Below, piece by piece: positions 14,771-21,152 of a DNA stretch of 23,244 nucleotides. Origin of the DNA: a virus; the IMG/VR virus record IMGVR_UViG_3300018424_000263, positions 1 through 23,244 of that record. One strand, given 5' to 3'. The notes beneath the pieces were generated by a model. It saw nothing but the letters and a program-made list of their open reading frames with translations. It was not told where the DNA came from and made no database searches. The position numbers and the translations under genes are program-made. Within the stretch, counting starts at the first letter, position 1. Each line of letters starts with the position of its first letter.

Positions 14771-14999
14771 CTAATCCTCCTCCTGCCATGATGGCAAACT
14801 TTGCTGACTCTAAATAAAATAGTATCTCAGCCGGGTCAGGCTGGGTGGTCATCATCTTTATCGTGCCATCCTCTGCCTCGCCCAAAATTACTACATCCTT
14901 AAGCGTCTGACCTGCTAACTCACATACAGTGGGCACGGGGTCTTGTGTGAACTTAAGCTTGTTGTTTAGATAAACTACATTATCTACCTTCTTGGTCAT
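14757..14999 (-). CDS. Hypothetical protein, 80 aa
   Basis: The start is set at the ATG at 14999, with GAAGGGA seven bases upstream. A TTG five codons earlier overlaps that ribosome site and is rejected. The product starts MTKKVDNVVYLNNK, then VCELAGQTLKDVVILGEAEDGTIKM resembles a short beta-hairpin segment, and the end is acidic (GGGLDDED). It is similar in style to small proteins that report on an mRNA or protein partner, but no function is known. Confidence 0.75.
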   Translation of the reverse strand: MTKKVDNVVYLNNKLKFTQDPVPTVCELAGQTLKDVVILGEAEDGTIKMMTTQPDPAEILFYLESAKFAIMAGGGLDDED

Positions 15000-15168
15000 C
15001 GTGCATCCCTTCAAGAATTAGATGTGCTTTGTTTCGCATATCTATATATGTCTCTAACTTCCTGCGTACATTGTCCGCCTGATCATATAGACCTGCAACT
15101 TCAAGTTCCACAGCTTCTTCTTCAAGGTGACGAATGATGCGGCTCATCCCGCCAAAATTCTCTGCCAT
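14980..15168 (-). CDS. Hypothetical helical protein, 62 aa
   Basis: The product is highly charged and looks like two helices (IIRHLEEEAVELEVAGLYDQ and VRRKLETYIDMRNKAHL), possibly a small coiled coil. AAGG lies five bases before the ATG. It overlaps the zinc-ribbon gene upstream by 25 bases and the next gene downstream by 20. Met8 is an alternative start. Confidence 0.65.
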   Translation of the reverse strand: MAENFGGMSRIIRHLEEEAVELEVAGLYDQADNVRRKLETYIDMRNKAHLILEGMHDDQEGR

Positions 15169-15536
15169 GACTGCCTTACCTTTGCCTCCAAGTCTTCATT
15201 AACAGGCTCTGGATCAGACAGCCAGTTCTCTATCAGATTCTCTATGGTGTTCACCGCTTCTGACCACTCCACTTTCTGAGGGGCAGCACAGAAATCTTCT
15301 TCGCTTGGCATCAAATATGTCTCATGCATATCAATCTCCTGCGACTGTTCGCTATCTTCCTTTATCTTATCAAAAAATATCTCACTGTCAAGAATCTGAA
15401 GGCCGCACACATGGCAGTCGATAGTCTTTGCCTCCTGATTGACGGTCAAAGTGTTATGACATTTCGGGCACAGACCTGCGGCCAACCGCTTTTGCATAGA
15501 CCCGTCACCAACTTCAATGGACTGTTTCATCTTCAT
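15144..15536 (-). CDS. Zinc-ribbon protein of unknown function, about 130 aa
   Basis: The start is set at Met at 15536, where GAGG precedes the codon. The longer frame to 15560 lacks a ribosome site, and a Met two codons later is equally possible. Near the N-terminus CPKC (23-26) and CHVC (41-44) form a zinc ribbon with a 14-residue insert. The remainder is acidic and helical (EIFFDKIKEDSEQSQEIDMH, then a Trp-containing helix). The ribbon could bind nucleic acid or a host protein. No specific family recognised. Confidence 0.75.
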   Translation of the reverse strand: MKMKQSIEVGDGSMQKRLAAGLCPKCHNTLTVNQEAKTIDCHVCGLQILDSEIFFDKIKEDSEQSQEIDMHETYLMPSEEDFCAAPQKVEWSEAVNTIENLIENWLSDPEPVNEDLEAKVRQSWQRILAG

Positions 15537-15771
15537 CGTCTCCCTCTTCTTCCAACACATTTCTATTTGTTATCATCATGGCTGATGCTAGCAACTGATT
15601 AACCACCACAGGGGAAGTCCTGTTGTTCATCACCGCCATACTAAGACCTGCGGACAACAGCAAATAGGCCACGTAATCTGGGTCAAGCCCCATGTCCTCA
15701 AAATTCTCAAGCATGGTCGACAACATATCGCCAGCCTTCTCAGCCCTTCGTCTCTCTTCAGCTTCATTCAT
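15514..15771 (-). CDS. Hypothetical helical protein, 85 aa
   Basis: The product has a charged N-terminal helix (EAEERRRAEKAGDMLSTMLE), a moderately hydrophobic middle (YVAYLLLSAGLSMAVM) that could be a buried helix, and an acidic tail (EEEGDDEDET). Start and upstream stop overlap as ATGA. No family recognised. The middle segment is short for a transmembrane helix. Confidence 0.75.
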   Translation of the reverse strand: MNEAEERRRAEKAGDMLSTMLENFEDMGLDPDYVAYLLLSAGLSMAVMNNRTSPVVVNQLLASAMMITNRNVLEEEGDDEDETVH

Positions 15772-15983
15772 TTTTTTATTTCCTCTATCAATGCGACCTC
15801 AACATCACCAATGATGTAGTCTCTTTGCTGTAACAACTTGCTCTTTTGCGTTGCCCTGCCCAATGCTATCTCTTCTGCCTCTTCTTTATCAATCGCCATC
15901 ACTGTGTATTCTTTGATGCACTCCACTGCTACTAGCACCTTGAACCTCGAAGCTTTGTTTCGATGGCTTGTCATGGTTTTCAC
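15768..15983 (-). CDS. Hypothetical protein, 71 aa, GTG start
   Basis: A GTG start at 15983 is preferred because GGAGG lies seven bases upstream and the codon overlaps the upstream stop as GTGA, like the neighbouring junctions. The much longer frame (ATG at 16085) would run antiparallel to nothing but fully overlap the upstream gene in another frame. The core FKVLVAVECIKEYTVMAIDKEEAEEIAL looks like a small alpha/beta unit similar to DpnD/PcfM-type domains (beta strand then an acidic helix). Function unknown. Confidence 0.7.
   Translation of the reverse strand: MKTMTSHRNKASRFKVLVAVECIKEYTVMAIDKEEAEEIALGRATQKSKLLQQRDYIIGDVEVALIEEIKK
15930..15957. repeat. Heptamer array inside small gene
   Basis: Adjacent units are TACTAGC, ACCTTGA, ACCTCGA and AGCTTTG on the plus strand, near the start of the 71-residue gene. 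The words match the dispersed heptamer family. Confidence 0.4.
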
Positions 15984-16189
15984 GAAACTTCCTCCAGTCC
16001 GTTGTAATGTATAGTCACGCCACGCTCTGCTTCGGCTTCCAAGAACTTTAGCCATCCATCGCTTGGCCTGACCCCTGTATCCCACTCGATATCTTCCAGC
16101 CGCATAGATTCCTGGCGGATGGCTTGCCGTATCGGGATGCCTGTTGCCCTTACCACGGGGTTTATCTCTCTATACATACTCACCGCCAT
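15980..16189 (-). CDS. Hypothetical protein, 69 aa
   Basis: The product has an Arg-rich N-terminal half (IPIRQAIRQESMRLEDIEW) and a Glu-rich helix (GWLKFLEAEAERG). It overlaps the upstream gene by 20 bases. Met5 has a GGTGAG near it and is an alternative start. No family recognised. Confidence 0.65.
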   Translation of the reverse strand: MAVSMYREINPVVRATGIPIRQAIRQESMRLEDIEWDTGVRPSDGWLKFLEAEAERGVTIHYNGLEEVS

Positions 16190-16373
16190 ACCCCCACTTG
16201 CCGCCCTTGCTCCGTCTCATTGCGGCACGGGTGTAGCCCTGTTGTGTCCGCGTTACACGTCTCTGACCGACACGGTACTTATCAAATTGCAGCAATTCAT
16301 CTTTCTTCTGTTCGAGATGTGCCCTGAACTCTTCGACTGTCATGTCCCCTGCTTTCTTTAGCTTGCTCTCCAT
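16170..16373 (-). CDS. Hypothetical basic protein, 67 aa
   Basis: A charged N-terminal helix (MTVEEFRAHLEQKKDELLQF) is followed by a strongly basic tail rich in Arg and Gly (RVGQRRVTRTQQGYTRAAMRRSK, given here only as a pattern of Arg/Gln/Thr). GGGAGG lies eight bases before the ATG. The basic tail is unusual in this otherwise acidic cassette and suggests nucleic-acid binding. No family recognised. Confidence 0.7.
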   Translation of the reverse strand: MESKLKKAGDMTVEEFRAHLEQKKDELLQFDKYRVGQRRVTRTQQGYTRAAMRRSKGGKWGYGGEYV

Positions 16374-16798
16374 ATCCTAGCCCTCCCATCTGAAAGCTTG
16401 CGTGTCACCACCTTCATCTTTTTGCAACGCATATAACTGCTGGCCTGACCCCTGTCTCGATCATCAACAACAAAACTATCACCAACTTCCATCGCTTCTG
16501 TGAATGTCCATTTGGAAGAGGGAATGGCTTCTGGAATGGGTATGTTTTTTTCTATCACACAGCCAGACTTATCAACCTTCACGCCCTTGCCTAAATTGTT
16601 CCAAGCTTCGATGTCTTGGTCAGTTGTATCGCCTTTCATTATTACCTCCATAGTCGAGTATCTGCACCCACAGTCCTGACATTCTCTTCGTCTGCTTTTA
16701 TATATCTCACCATCATAACCATTCTCCCTGTACCGCGAATCCTTGACGATACTGTTGACGCTATTACATCTTGGGCAGTTGAAACTTGAACTAGCCAT
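16358..16798 (-). CDS. NrdR-like zinc-ribbon protein with DUF7303-like C-terminal region
   Basis: The start is set at 16798, with GGGAGGA eight bases upstream. The first 50 residues follow the NrdR zinc-ribbon pattern: CPRC (8-11), V-K-DSR (18-22), RRRECQDC (36-43) and R-YSTMEV (46-51). The ATP-cone of NrdR is missing. Instead the C-terminal half (FTEAMEVGDSFVV, then ARIWRAS at the end) resembles DUF7303-type small phage domains. A DNA-binding or host-interaction role is possible. It should not be called NrdR. The start overlaps the upstream stop by 8 bases. Confidence 0.78.
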   Translation of the reverse strand: MASSSFNCPRCNSVNSIVKDSRYRENGYDGEIYKSRRRECQDCGCRYSTMEVIMKGDTTDQDIEAWNNLGKGVKVDKSGCVIEKNIPIPEAIPSSKWTFTEAMEVGDSFVVDDRDRGQASSYMRCKKMKVVTRKLSDGRARIWRAS

Positions 16799-17186
16799 AG
16801 TAATCATCCTCCCATTCTTCATTGAATACCTTGTCCAGATGTTCGATGATATCGTCTGGCAAGTAATTACGCGCTGGCTCATAGCCCAATGGTTCAACGT
16901 CATTGCGCGTTGCACCTCGATCCTTGATCCTTTGTTCTACCTCCGGCAACCAGTCATCCAAATCCACGCCTGTGTCGTTCTTCTCAGGGAACAAGATGGA
17001 CTTGCCGTCCTTCTTGATGTCGAAGATCATGTAGTTGTGACAGCCCCAGCTTTCTGTCTCGCAGGTATAGCCAAGGCTTTCAATCTCACCTTCAACCTCA
17101 TGCGTTCCGTTCCAGCCATCGCCATCCCCGAACCCAAACTTGTCGAAGGCTTCTTCCCATTGCCATGTGATGTATATTTTAGGCAT
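16791..17186 (-). CDS. Hypothetical acidic protein, 131 aa
   Basis: The start is set at the ATG at 17186, preceded by GGGAG at six bases and overlapping the upstream stop. A longer frame to 17225 has a Cys/Arg-rich segment typical of antisense noise. The product opens with an aromatic beta segment (KIYITWQWEEAFDKFGFGDGDGW, described by its Trp, Phe and Gly content) and ends with an acidic helix (EEWEDDYYG). A heptamer array lies at 16914-16941. Function unknown. Confidence 0.78.
   Translation of the reverse strand: MPKIYITWQWEEAFDKFGFGDGDGWNGTHEVEGEIESLGYTCETESWGCHNYMIFDIKKDGKSILFPEKNDTGVDLDDWLPEVEQRIKDRGATRNDVEPLGYEPARNYLPDDIIEHLDKVFNEEWEDDYYG
16914..16941. repeat. Heptamer array inside small gene
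   Basis: Units are ACCTCGA, TCCTTGA, TCCTTTG and TTCTACC, consecutive and in plus-strand orientation like the other arrays. They encode about residues 82-91 of the 131-residue protein. Confidence 0.45.
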
Positions 17187-17712
17187 CCTGCACTCCCTTC
17201 GGCAAAGGCAACGCTGACTCATCATACAGATTTTTGACAGGTTTGGTCAGGCACTTGCGCCACAAATCATAGTCCTCATCGCCATCACAAAAATGCCGCC
17301 AAGTATTAGCCTCCACGTCCCAGACATTGATGTCTTCAACAAGTATCCCCACGTCTGGATGCTCATCATATACCGTATCGATCCAACACCCATTCTTTAA
17401 TTCCTCCTCGTACTCTTTCTTCCACTCAGGCATCAGTTTTTCAGCCTCTTCTGGGGTGTAGCGTCCGATCCATCCGACCTCTTCGTCCTCTGGATCACAC
17501 CCGCCTGTCGCCATTAACCCTGCTGGGGACATATCCCCCATCGTGACAACTGCGTAGCTTTGCTTTGATCCTTGTACTTTCTTTTCGACATGACGCTTCA
17601 CGCAATCAATGATGTCTTCAACGTCATTAAACAGTCCAAGAAATTCAGCACGACTTACCTCTGGGTCTTCGTTCCAAAACTCTGTGTCAGTCCAAACATG
17701 ATATCTATGCAT
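17179..17712 (-). CDS. Hypothetical acidic protein, 177 aa
   Basis: This is the largest gene of the cassette. It is acidic and aromatic, with an N-terminal MHRYHVWTDTEFWNEDPEVS, a helix containing DVEDIIDCVKRHVEKK, a glycine-rich turn, and DINVWDVEANTWRHF near the C-terminus. No enzyme motif, membrane segment or cysteine ribbon is seen. GGAGG lies six bases before the ATG, which overlaps the upstream stop. Function unknown. Confidence 0.82.
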   Translation of the reverse strand: MHRYHVWTDTEFWNEDPEVSRAEFLGLFNDVEDIIDCVKRHVEKKVQGSKQSYAVVTMGDMSPAGLMATGGCDPEDEEVGWIGRYTPEEAEKLMPEWKKEYEEELKNGCWIDTVYDEHPDVGILVEDINVWDVEANTWRHFCDGDEDYDLWRKCLTKPVKNLYDESALPLPKGVQDA

Positions 17713-17881
17713 CGTCTACCTCCTCAAATGTCATGTCTTCATGGATTTCAAAATCACCACCGACTGTAGTCCAATCTACGTTATCTGCCTGTGCTTTTTC
17801 GTATGCTTCCTCTGCATCCTTTGCCTCAATAAATGCGTCTTTGAATACATATTCTGTTGCCATTACTTTATACTTAGGCAC
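17705..17881 (-). CDS. DpnD/PcfM-like small protein, 58 aa, GTG start
   Basis: This gene was read directly from the sequence. The GTG at 17881 has GGAG seven bases upstream and follows the previous stop by one base. The product (PKYKVMATEYVFKDAFIEAK, then DAEEAYEKAQ, then VDWTTVGGDFEI) matches the DpnD/PcfM pattern of a beta strand, an acid-rich helix and a second strand. Such domains are common in phage and plasmid small-gene arrays, with no defined biochemical role. It ends overlapping the 177-residue gene. A Met six codons in is a shorter alternative. Confidence 0.75.
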   Translation of the reverse strand: MPKYKVMATEYVFKDAFIEAKDAEEAYEKAQADNVDWTTVGGDFEIHEDMTFEEVDDA

Positions 17882-17882
17882 A

Positions 17883-18071
17883 TCAATTCTCCTCTAGGTC
17901 ATCTACATCTAGGCCATCACCCATGTACGAGTAGTCGATGTTAGGTGCTTGGAACTTCTTTACACTACCATCCTCATTGCGAACATAATCATCCGCCTCG
18001 TCATCATAAACATAGAATGTCATATCCCATACACCTACTGTATATGTTTTATTGGGGTCAAATTCACTCAT
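17883..18071 (-). CDS. Hypothetical acidic protein, 62 aa
   Basis: The start is set at the ATG at 18071, seven bases after GGAG. The ATG two codons earlier is too close to that site. The product is beta-rich and very acidic (TYTVGVWDMTFYVYDDEADD and a C-terminal DGLDVDDLEEN). No family recognised. The small size and negative charge are compatible with a protein that mimics DNA, but this is speculation. Confidence 0.7.
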   Translation of the reverse strand: MSEFDPNKTYTVGVWDMTFYVYDDEADDYVRNEDGSVKKFQAPNIDYSYMGDGLDVDDLEEN

Positions 18072-18282
18072 CTTCATTCTCCGGCTCTGGATATTTAGTT
18101 TCTGCGCTGTCGCGGATCACCTCCCAGTTAATGCCAATGGTGGCATCATGGCTATGCTCAAGGTCATGCAGGATATCAAGACCCTGCTCATCAGTCAGCC
18201 AATCACACTCCATCAGCACATCTTCCAATGACCAGATGATTGCAATCTGCCCTTCATCAAGTTCAATCGTTCTTTTTTTCAT
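18064..18282 (-). CDS. Hypothetical acidic protein, 72 aa
   Basis: The start overlaps the upstream stop as TAATG, with GAGG eight bases upstream. The product has a basic tip (MKKRTIELDEGQIAIIWSL) and an acidic helical body with three His around DLEHSHDATIG. No family recognised. Confidence 0.75.
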   Translation of the reverse strand: MKKRTIELDEGQIAIIWSLEDVLMECDWLTDEQGLDILHDLEHSHDATIGINWEVIRDSAETKYPEPENEDE

Positions 18283-18707
18283 TACACTATCCTCACATAT
18301 CTTGAACCATCTGTCTTTGTTACTTCACCACAATCCACCACTGGATAGGCCGTAGCCCAGAACCTGTAACTGCCCCTGTCTTCGATGAAGCCGTAATTGA
18401 TATCAAACATCTTTTCATCTGCACCTTCGTTCGGTGGGACGCGGCAATACTTTTCCGACCAGTCATCGTCTGGGTACTCGTCAAATAAATTATTTGCATA
18501 GTCAGTCCGAAGCTTGTCGTTTATCTCTATGCAAAAGGCAGTGATAAACCCACGCTCAAAATCATCCAATACAATATCCTCGACTGGGTCATCGACAGGG
18601 ATGGTCAGCCACAGAACACCTTCGTCCCTGTTATAGCTGGCAATCTCCACGTCTGCTTGCCGCAGTATCTTTATCACTTCGTCTGCTGATTTAAATTCTC
18701 TGGACAT
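18282..18707 (-). CDS. Hypothetical acidic protein, 141 aa
   Basis: The start is set at the ATG at 18707, seven bases after GGAGG. A longer frame to 18761 lies inside the upstream gene in another frame. An N-terminal SADEVIKILRQADVEIASYN segment is followed by a beta strand (GVLWLTIPV) and a helix (GFITAFCIEINDKLR), then an aromatic C-terminal half (YGFIEDRGSYRFWATAYPVV). It looks like a compact alpha/beta domain. Function unknown. Confidence 0.78.
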   Translation of the reverse strand: MSREFKSADEVIKILRQADVEIASYNRDEGVLWLTIPVDDPVEDIVLDDFERGFITAFCIEINDKLRTDYANNLFDEYPDDDWSEKYCRVPPNEGADEKMFDINYGFIEDRGSYRFWATAYPVVDCGEVTKTDGSRYVRIV

Positions 18708-18981
18708 TACTTTCCCTCCACTTAATCTCGATGCCGTTCTCTGCTGGCTTGGCCTGTGCATCGGACAGAAAATCCCAGCCAGAATTGTGATAGCTATTGA
18801 CCTCGATAATCTCGCGGTCTAGCAGTTTGTAATAGTCACGCAGTCTGGCAATGAAATGCGGTATCTCACCCCAGCCCAGATGGTCGGTGCAATGCTTTGT
18901 AAACGTCACCCCATTGCTGGCAAACACAGTGTCCACCGCCATGTCCATCTCTTCAATCATTAACTGTTTAAGCTTGCCCAT
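18691..18981 (-). CDS. Hypothetical protein, 96 aa
   Basis: The start is set at the ATG at 18981. A TTG two codons earlier would be the longest frame. GGGAG lies about ten bases upstream. The product contains HCTDHLGWGEIPHFIARLRDYY, with His, Cys and Asp clustered around residues 30-42, then a C-terminal IEIKWRESN. The His/Cys cluster could bind a metal. No family recognised. Confidence 0.72.
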   Translation of the reverse strand: MGKLKQLMIEEMDMAVDTVFASNGVTFTKHCTDHLGWGEIPHFIARLRDYYKLLDREIIEVNSYHNSGWDFLSDAQAKPAENGIEIKWRESNVQRI

Positions 18982-19255
18982 CTTCAATCAACTCCCATTC
19001 TGTAAATTGCTCCAGCCCTTCACGCCAATCGGTCTCATCATAGTCCGTCCAGCCCTCTGACCTGTCGCGGTTTATCTCTTCCAGTATGTCGTCCAGCCGC
19101 ATTCGGGGATAAAAAGACCCATTGCTCTTATCGCGAATGGCGTATGTCTTTGGCTTGATTAACTCTGCCTCGCCATACAGCATACATTCTGCACAGGCTT
19201 CGCCCCAGTATTCACACTCTTCGCAACCCTCTACAGGTTTATATTTTCTAGTCAT
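18968..19255 (-). CDS. Small cysteine-rich protein, 95 aa
   Basis: The start is placed at the ATG at 19255, which overlaps the upstream stop. An ATG three codons earlier is an alternative. CEEC (11-14) and CAEC (21-24) form a tight double CxxC knuckle, likely zinc-binding. The rest is charged with DDILEEINRDRSEGW and an aromatic acidic end. No family recognised. Confidence 0.68.
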   Translation of the reverse strand: MTRKYKPVEGCEECEYWGEACAECMLYGEAELIKPKTYAIRDKSNGSFYPRMRLDDILEEINRDRSEGWTDYDETDWREGLEQFTEWELIEDGQA

Positions 19256-19409
19256 CTTCTTCATCCCACCCATAGGCTTTGATGTCTGCGGCCAACTGCT
19301 TCTGGTCATACTCACCATTAGCTAACTCAGCCAGAATTTCGTGTATCTCGCTAGGCAGTGTGTCACTGCCCAGCCATGCTTCAACTTGTGTCGGTGTTAT
19401 CTTGCCCAT
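19248..19409 (-). CDS. Hypothetical acidic protein, 53 aa
   Basis: The start is set at the ATG at 19409, seven bases after GGAGG, in a TGATG overlap with the upstream stop. The longest frame to 19472 lacks a ribosome site. The product is helical and acidic (PTQVEAWLGSDTLPSEIHEI, then an end WDEEDD). No family recognised. Confidence 0.7.
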   Translation of the reverse strand: MGKITPTQVEAWLGSDTLPSEIHEILAELANGEYDQKQLAADIKAYGWDEEDD

Positions 19410-19831
19410 CAGCTTGCCTCCGCATATGCGCGTAACATCTGCCGATGCGGCATATAGTTTATCAGCTTCCACACGTTATCCTGTACGGCTTCCTCCCAAA
19501 AACTTTCAAAGATATGAACCACCAGATCCCCGACATAACTGTCATAGGAAATGCGATAGTAATAATCGCACCAGTTAAAGTCTTCCATTACTTGCCGTGT
19601 CGATGCGTGCTCAAACAATGGTATCAGCCTTATCTCGCCACCCTTCTTGTTCTTGTTGGCGGCAACAAACGCGGACGCAAATTCGTCAGCCTCGAACCTT
19701 GGAAACTTCCATGCCCAGTCCTTGGCCGCCTCGATGTGATGTGCCGCACCCTGCGGATAGCCGTCATAGTGTTTATAAACACCATACATACCGCTATCAT
19801 CCTCGAAAAAATAAACCGCTCTTGTGCCCAT
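19409..19831 (-). CDS. Conserved phage protein, 140 aa, MGTR...YKHYDGYP family
   Basis: The N-terminus MGTRAVYFFEDDSGMYGVYK followed by HYDGYPQGAAHHI matches a recurrent phage and plasmid family that I recognise by this signature but cannot assign to a function. The start overlaps the upstream stop as TAATG, with GGGGAGG seven bases upstream. The C-terminal half carries Trp/Tyr-rich beta segments (CDYYYRISYDSYVGDLVVHIF). Confidence 0.82.
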   Translation of the reverse strand: MGTRAVYFFEDDSGMYGVYKHYDGYPQGAAHHIEAAKDWAWKFPRFEADEFASAFVAANKNKKGGEIRLIPLFEHASTRQVMEDFNWCDYYYRISYDSYVGDLVVHIFESFWEEAVQDNVWKLINYMPHRQMLRAYAEAS

Positions 19832-20097
19832 TATTCGTCCTCCCCAAATAAAAACTCGTTAATAAACTCTATCGACTGCGTGACGATAAACGTCCTACCC
19901 ATCATAGAAATTTCTGTGCAGTACTCTTCAACGTCACCTGATTTGATGGTGATGTCTTTCAAGACAAACTGACCATCCCCAAAATAGAATACCCCTGTCG
20001 TCACGTCTCGAAGATCTGGAATGCCACTGTTTGTATTGACAACATCCAGAACCATGCGTCTTTTCTGTATCTGCTTAAAGCTTTTATTTACTTCCAT
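19831..20097 (-). CDS. Hypothetical beta-rich protein, 88 aa
   Basis: The start overlaps the upstream stop as TAATG, with GGAGGG seven bases upstream. A basic N-terminus (SFKQIQKRR) precedes alternating hydrophobic strands (VFYFGDGQFVLKDITIKSG, then GRTFIVTQSIEF). No family recognised. The short acidic end FGEDE is typical of this cassette. Confidence 0.78.
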   Translation of the reverse strand: MEVNKSFKQIQKRRMVLDVVNTNSGIPDLRDVTTGVFYFGDGQFVLKDITIKSGDVEEYCTEISMMGRTFIVTQSIEFINEFLFGEDE

Positions 20098-20336
20098 TAC
20101 ACGACCCTCCAGCCATCGTTGTTTAATAACTCTACCAACTGCGATACAAACCCATGTTCAACGACCAAGGCATTACCCAAAAACTGTGCCTCGTCATCGG
20201 TGTTATCAATCAGGTTCTGTAAAGCCTCGTCATTCTGTGGATAGAACAAGAAAATAGAATGATGATTAACCACCCGATAATCTCCGTCCTCGATCCACGA
20301 ACCTATGTCCTGAACTTTCTGCGATTCTGTTGTCAT
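20097..20336 (-). CDS. Hypothetical acidic protein, 79 aa, first gene of the cassette
   Basis: This is the promoter-proximal gene of the small-gene operon, with GGAGGA eight bases before the ATG and a sigma70-type promoter upstream. The product has a short strand-rich start (DYRVVNHHSIFLFYPQND) and two helices (ALQNLIDNTDDEAQFLG, VSQLVELLNND). No family recognised. Confidence 0.78.
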   Translation of the reverse strand: MTTESQKVQDIGSWIEDGDYRVVNHHSIFLFYPQNDEALQNLIDNTDDEAQFLGNALVVEHGFVSQLVELLNNDGWRVV

Positions 20337-20378
20337 TTCCTATATCCTCCGATATAATTACTCATGATTCCATATAAC

Positions 20379-20406
20379 CATATATCTAACTATATCTAAT
20401 AGTCAA
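20379..20406 (-). promoter_or_regulatory. Promoter of the small-gene cassette
   Basis: On the minus strand TTGACT (20401-20406) and TATATG (20379-20384) are spaced by 16 bases. A start near 20372 gives a 35-base leader before the gene at 20336. The spacer repeats TTAGATATAG/TTAGATATAT, two near-identical 9-10-base words. Confidence 0.6.
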
Positions 20407-20423
20407 CAACAAAATACACTTTC

Positions 20424-20429
20424 TATAAT
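20424..20429 (+). promoter_or_regulatory. Candidate -10 box driving terS
   Basis: A perfect TATAAT lies on the plus strand, back to back with the minus-strand promoter. The -35 position at about 20401-20406 matches poorly (AGTCAA), so an activator or phage sigma factor may be needed, or the match may be chance. Confidence 0.35.
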
Positions 20430-20474
20430 GTTTTTTCTGCCCTTAAATGATTTGAAAAAAAAAATCGAAAATAG

Positions 20475-20551
20475 GTGTCTTAGTGTCTTAAGTGTCTTGT
20501 TTGGCTTCCAGCAACGGTTACAGACGAGACACTTACAAGACAGTAAGACAC
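20475..20551. repeat. Large imperfect inverted repeat built from GTGTCTTA units, upstream of terS
   Basis: The left arm holds GTGTCTTA (20475-20482), GTGTCTTA (20483-20490) and GTGTCTTG (20492-20499). The right arm holds GAGACACTT (20526-20534), CAAGACAG (20536-20543) and TAAGACAC (20544-20551). The arms align along about 25 bases with two short indels and few mismatches, around a 26-base centre. It lies in the leader of terS. Candidate roles are an operator for a dimeric repressor, or the terminase recognition (pac/cos-type) site. Confidence 0.7.
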
Positions 20552-20576
20552 TTTTAATACCGCACGGAGACGAGTT

Positions 20577-21152
20577 TTGGAAAATAAAAACACTAAACCC
20601 ATAGAAAACACTACTGGCAAGGTAGGCAGGCCAGCAGGACTGACGGAACGGCAAAGAACTTTTGCCAAGTATTATGTCGAAGGAAGATATAGCAACGCGG
20701 AGTGTGCGCGAAAGGCTGGCTATGCAGATAAATCTGCCAATGTTCAGGCTTCAAAGCTTCTCAACGGCCATGATTTCCCAGAAGTGGTGGAACTCATAAA
20801 GGAACTACGGCAAGAGGCTGAGAGAAAATATGGCGTCACCCTTATCAATCAGCTTAAAAGACTGGATGAATTATCCAGAGGCGCAGAAGATGCAGGGCAA
20901 TTCTCTGCCGCTATCAACGCTGAGAAAATACGGTCTGCCCTTGGCGGACTGACAATAGACAGGCGCGAGGCAACCCATGTCCATCAGCTTGATAATATGA
21001 GCAAGCAAGACATTGTGGCACGGCTGGCAGAACTGCGTAAATCTTATCCGAATGCATTTATCGAGGGGGAGATAAAGAATGTCACGCCAACAGACAACAG
21101 AGACGAAAATCTGGAACTCATTGAGGCAACACCTACCGAAGAAGACACATAG
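20577..21152 (+). CDS. terS: Candidate terminase small subunit
   Basis: The 191-residue product has the Terminase_2-like N-terminal pattern: GRPAGLTERQRTFAKYYVEG, NAECARKAGYADKSANVQASKLL and PEVVELIKELRQEA. That is a helix-turn-helix region that recognises the packaging site, followed by a helical oligomerisation region and a disordered acidic tail for large-subunit contact. The start is TTG, supported by GGAG seven bases upstream. No ATG is nearer. No large subunit is seen in the window, so terL must lie elsewhere. The gene sits downstream of the inverted repeat at 20475-20551 and overlaps a nuclease gene by 74 bases. Confidence 0.82.
   Translation: MENKNTKPIENTTGKVGRPAGLTERQRTFAKYYVEGRYSNAECARKAGYADKSANVQASKLLNGHDFPEVVELIKELRQEAERKYGVTLINQLKRLDELSRGAEDAGQFSAAINAEKIRSALGGLTIDRREATHVHQLDNMSKQDIVARLAELRKSYPNAFIEGEIKNVTPTDNRDENLELIEATPTEEDT

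Noticed and set aside
16743-17237. 164-codon plus-strand hydrophobic frame that looks like a membrane protein
   Set aside because: Antisense to two small genes with good ribosome sites. Hydrophobicity is the usual effect of reading the complement of acidic codons.
20403-20654. Minus-strand frame with Cys/Phe-rich product across the terS leader
   Set aside because: It covers the inverted repeat and the antisense of the terS start, lacks a ribosome site and has atypical composition.
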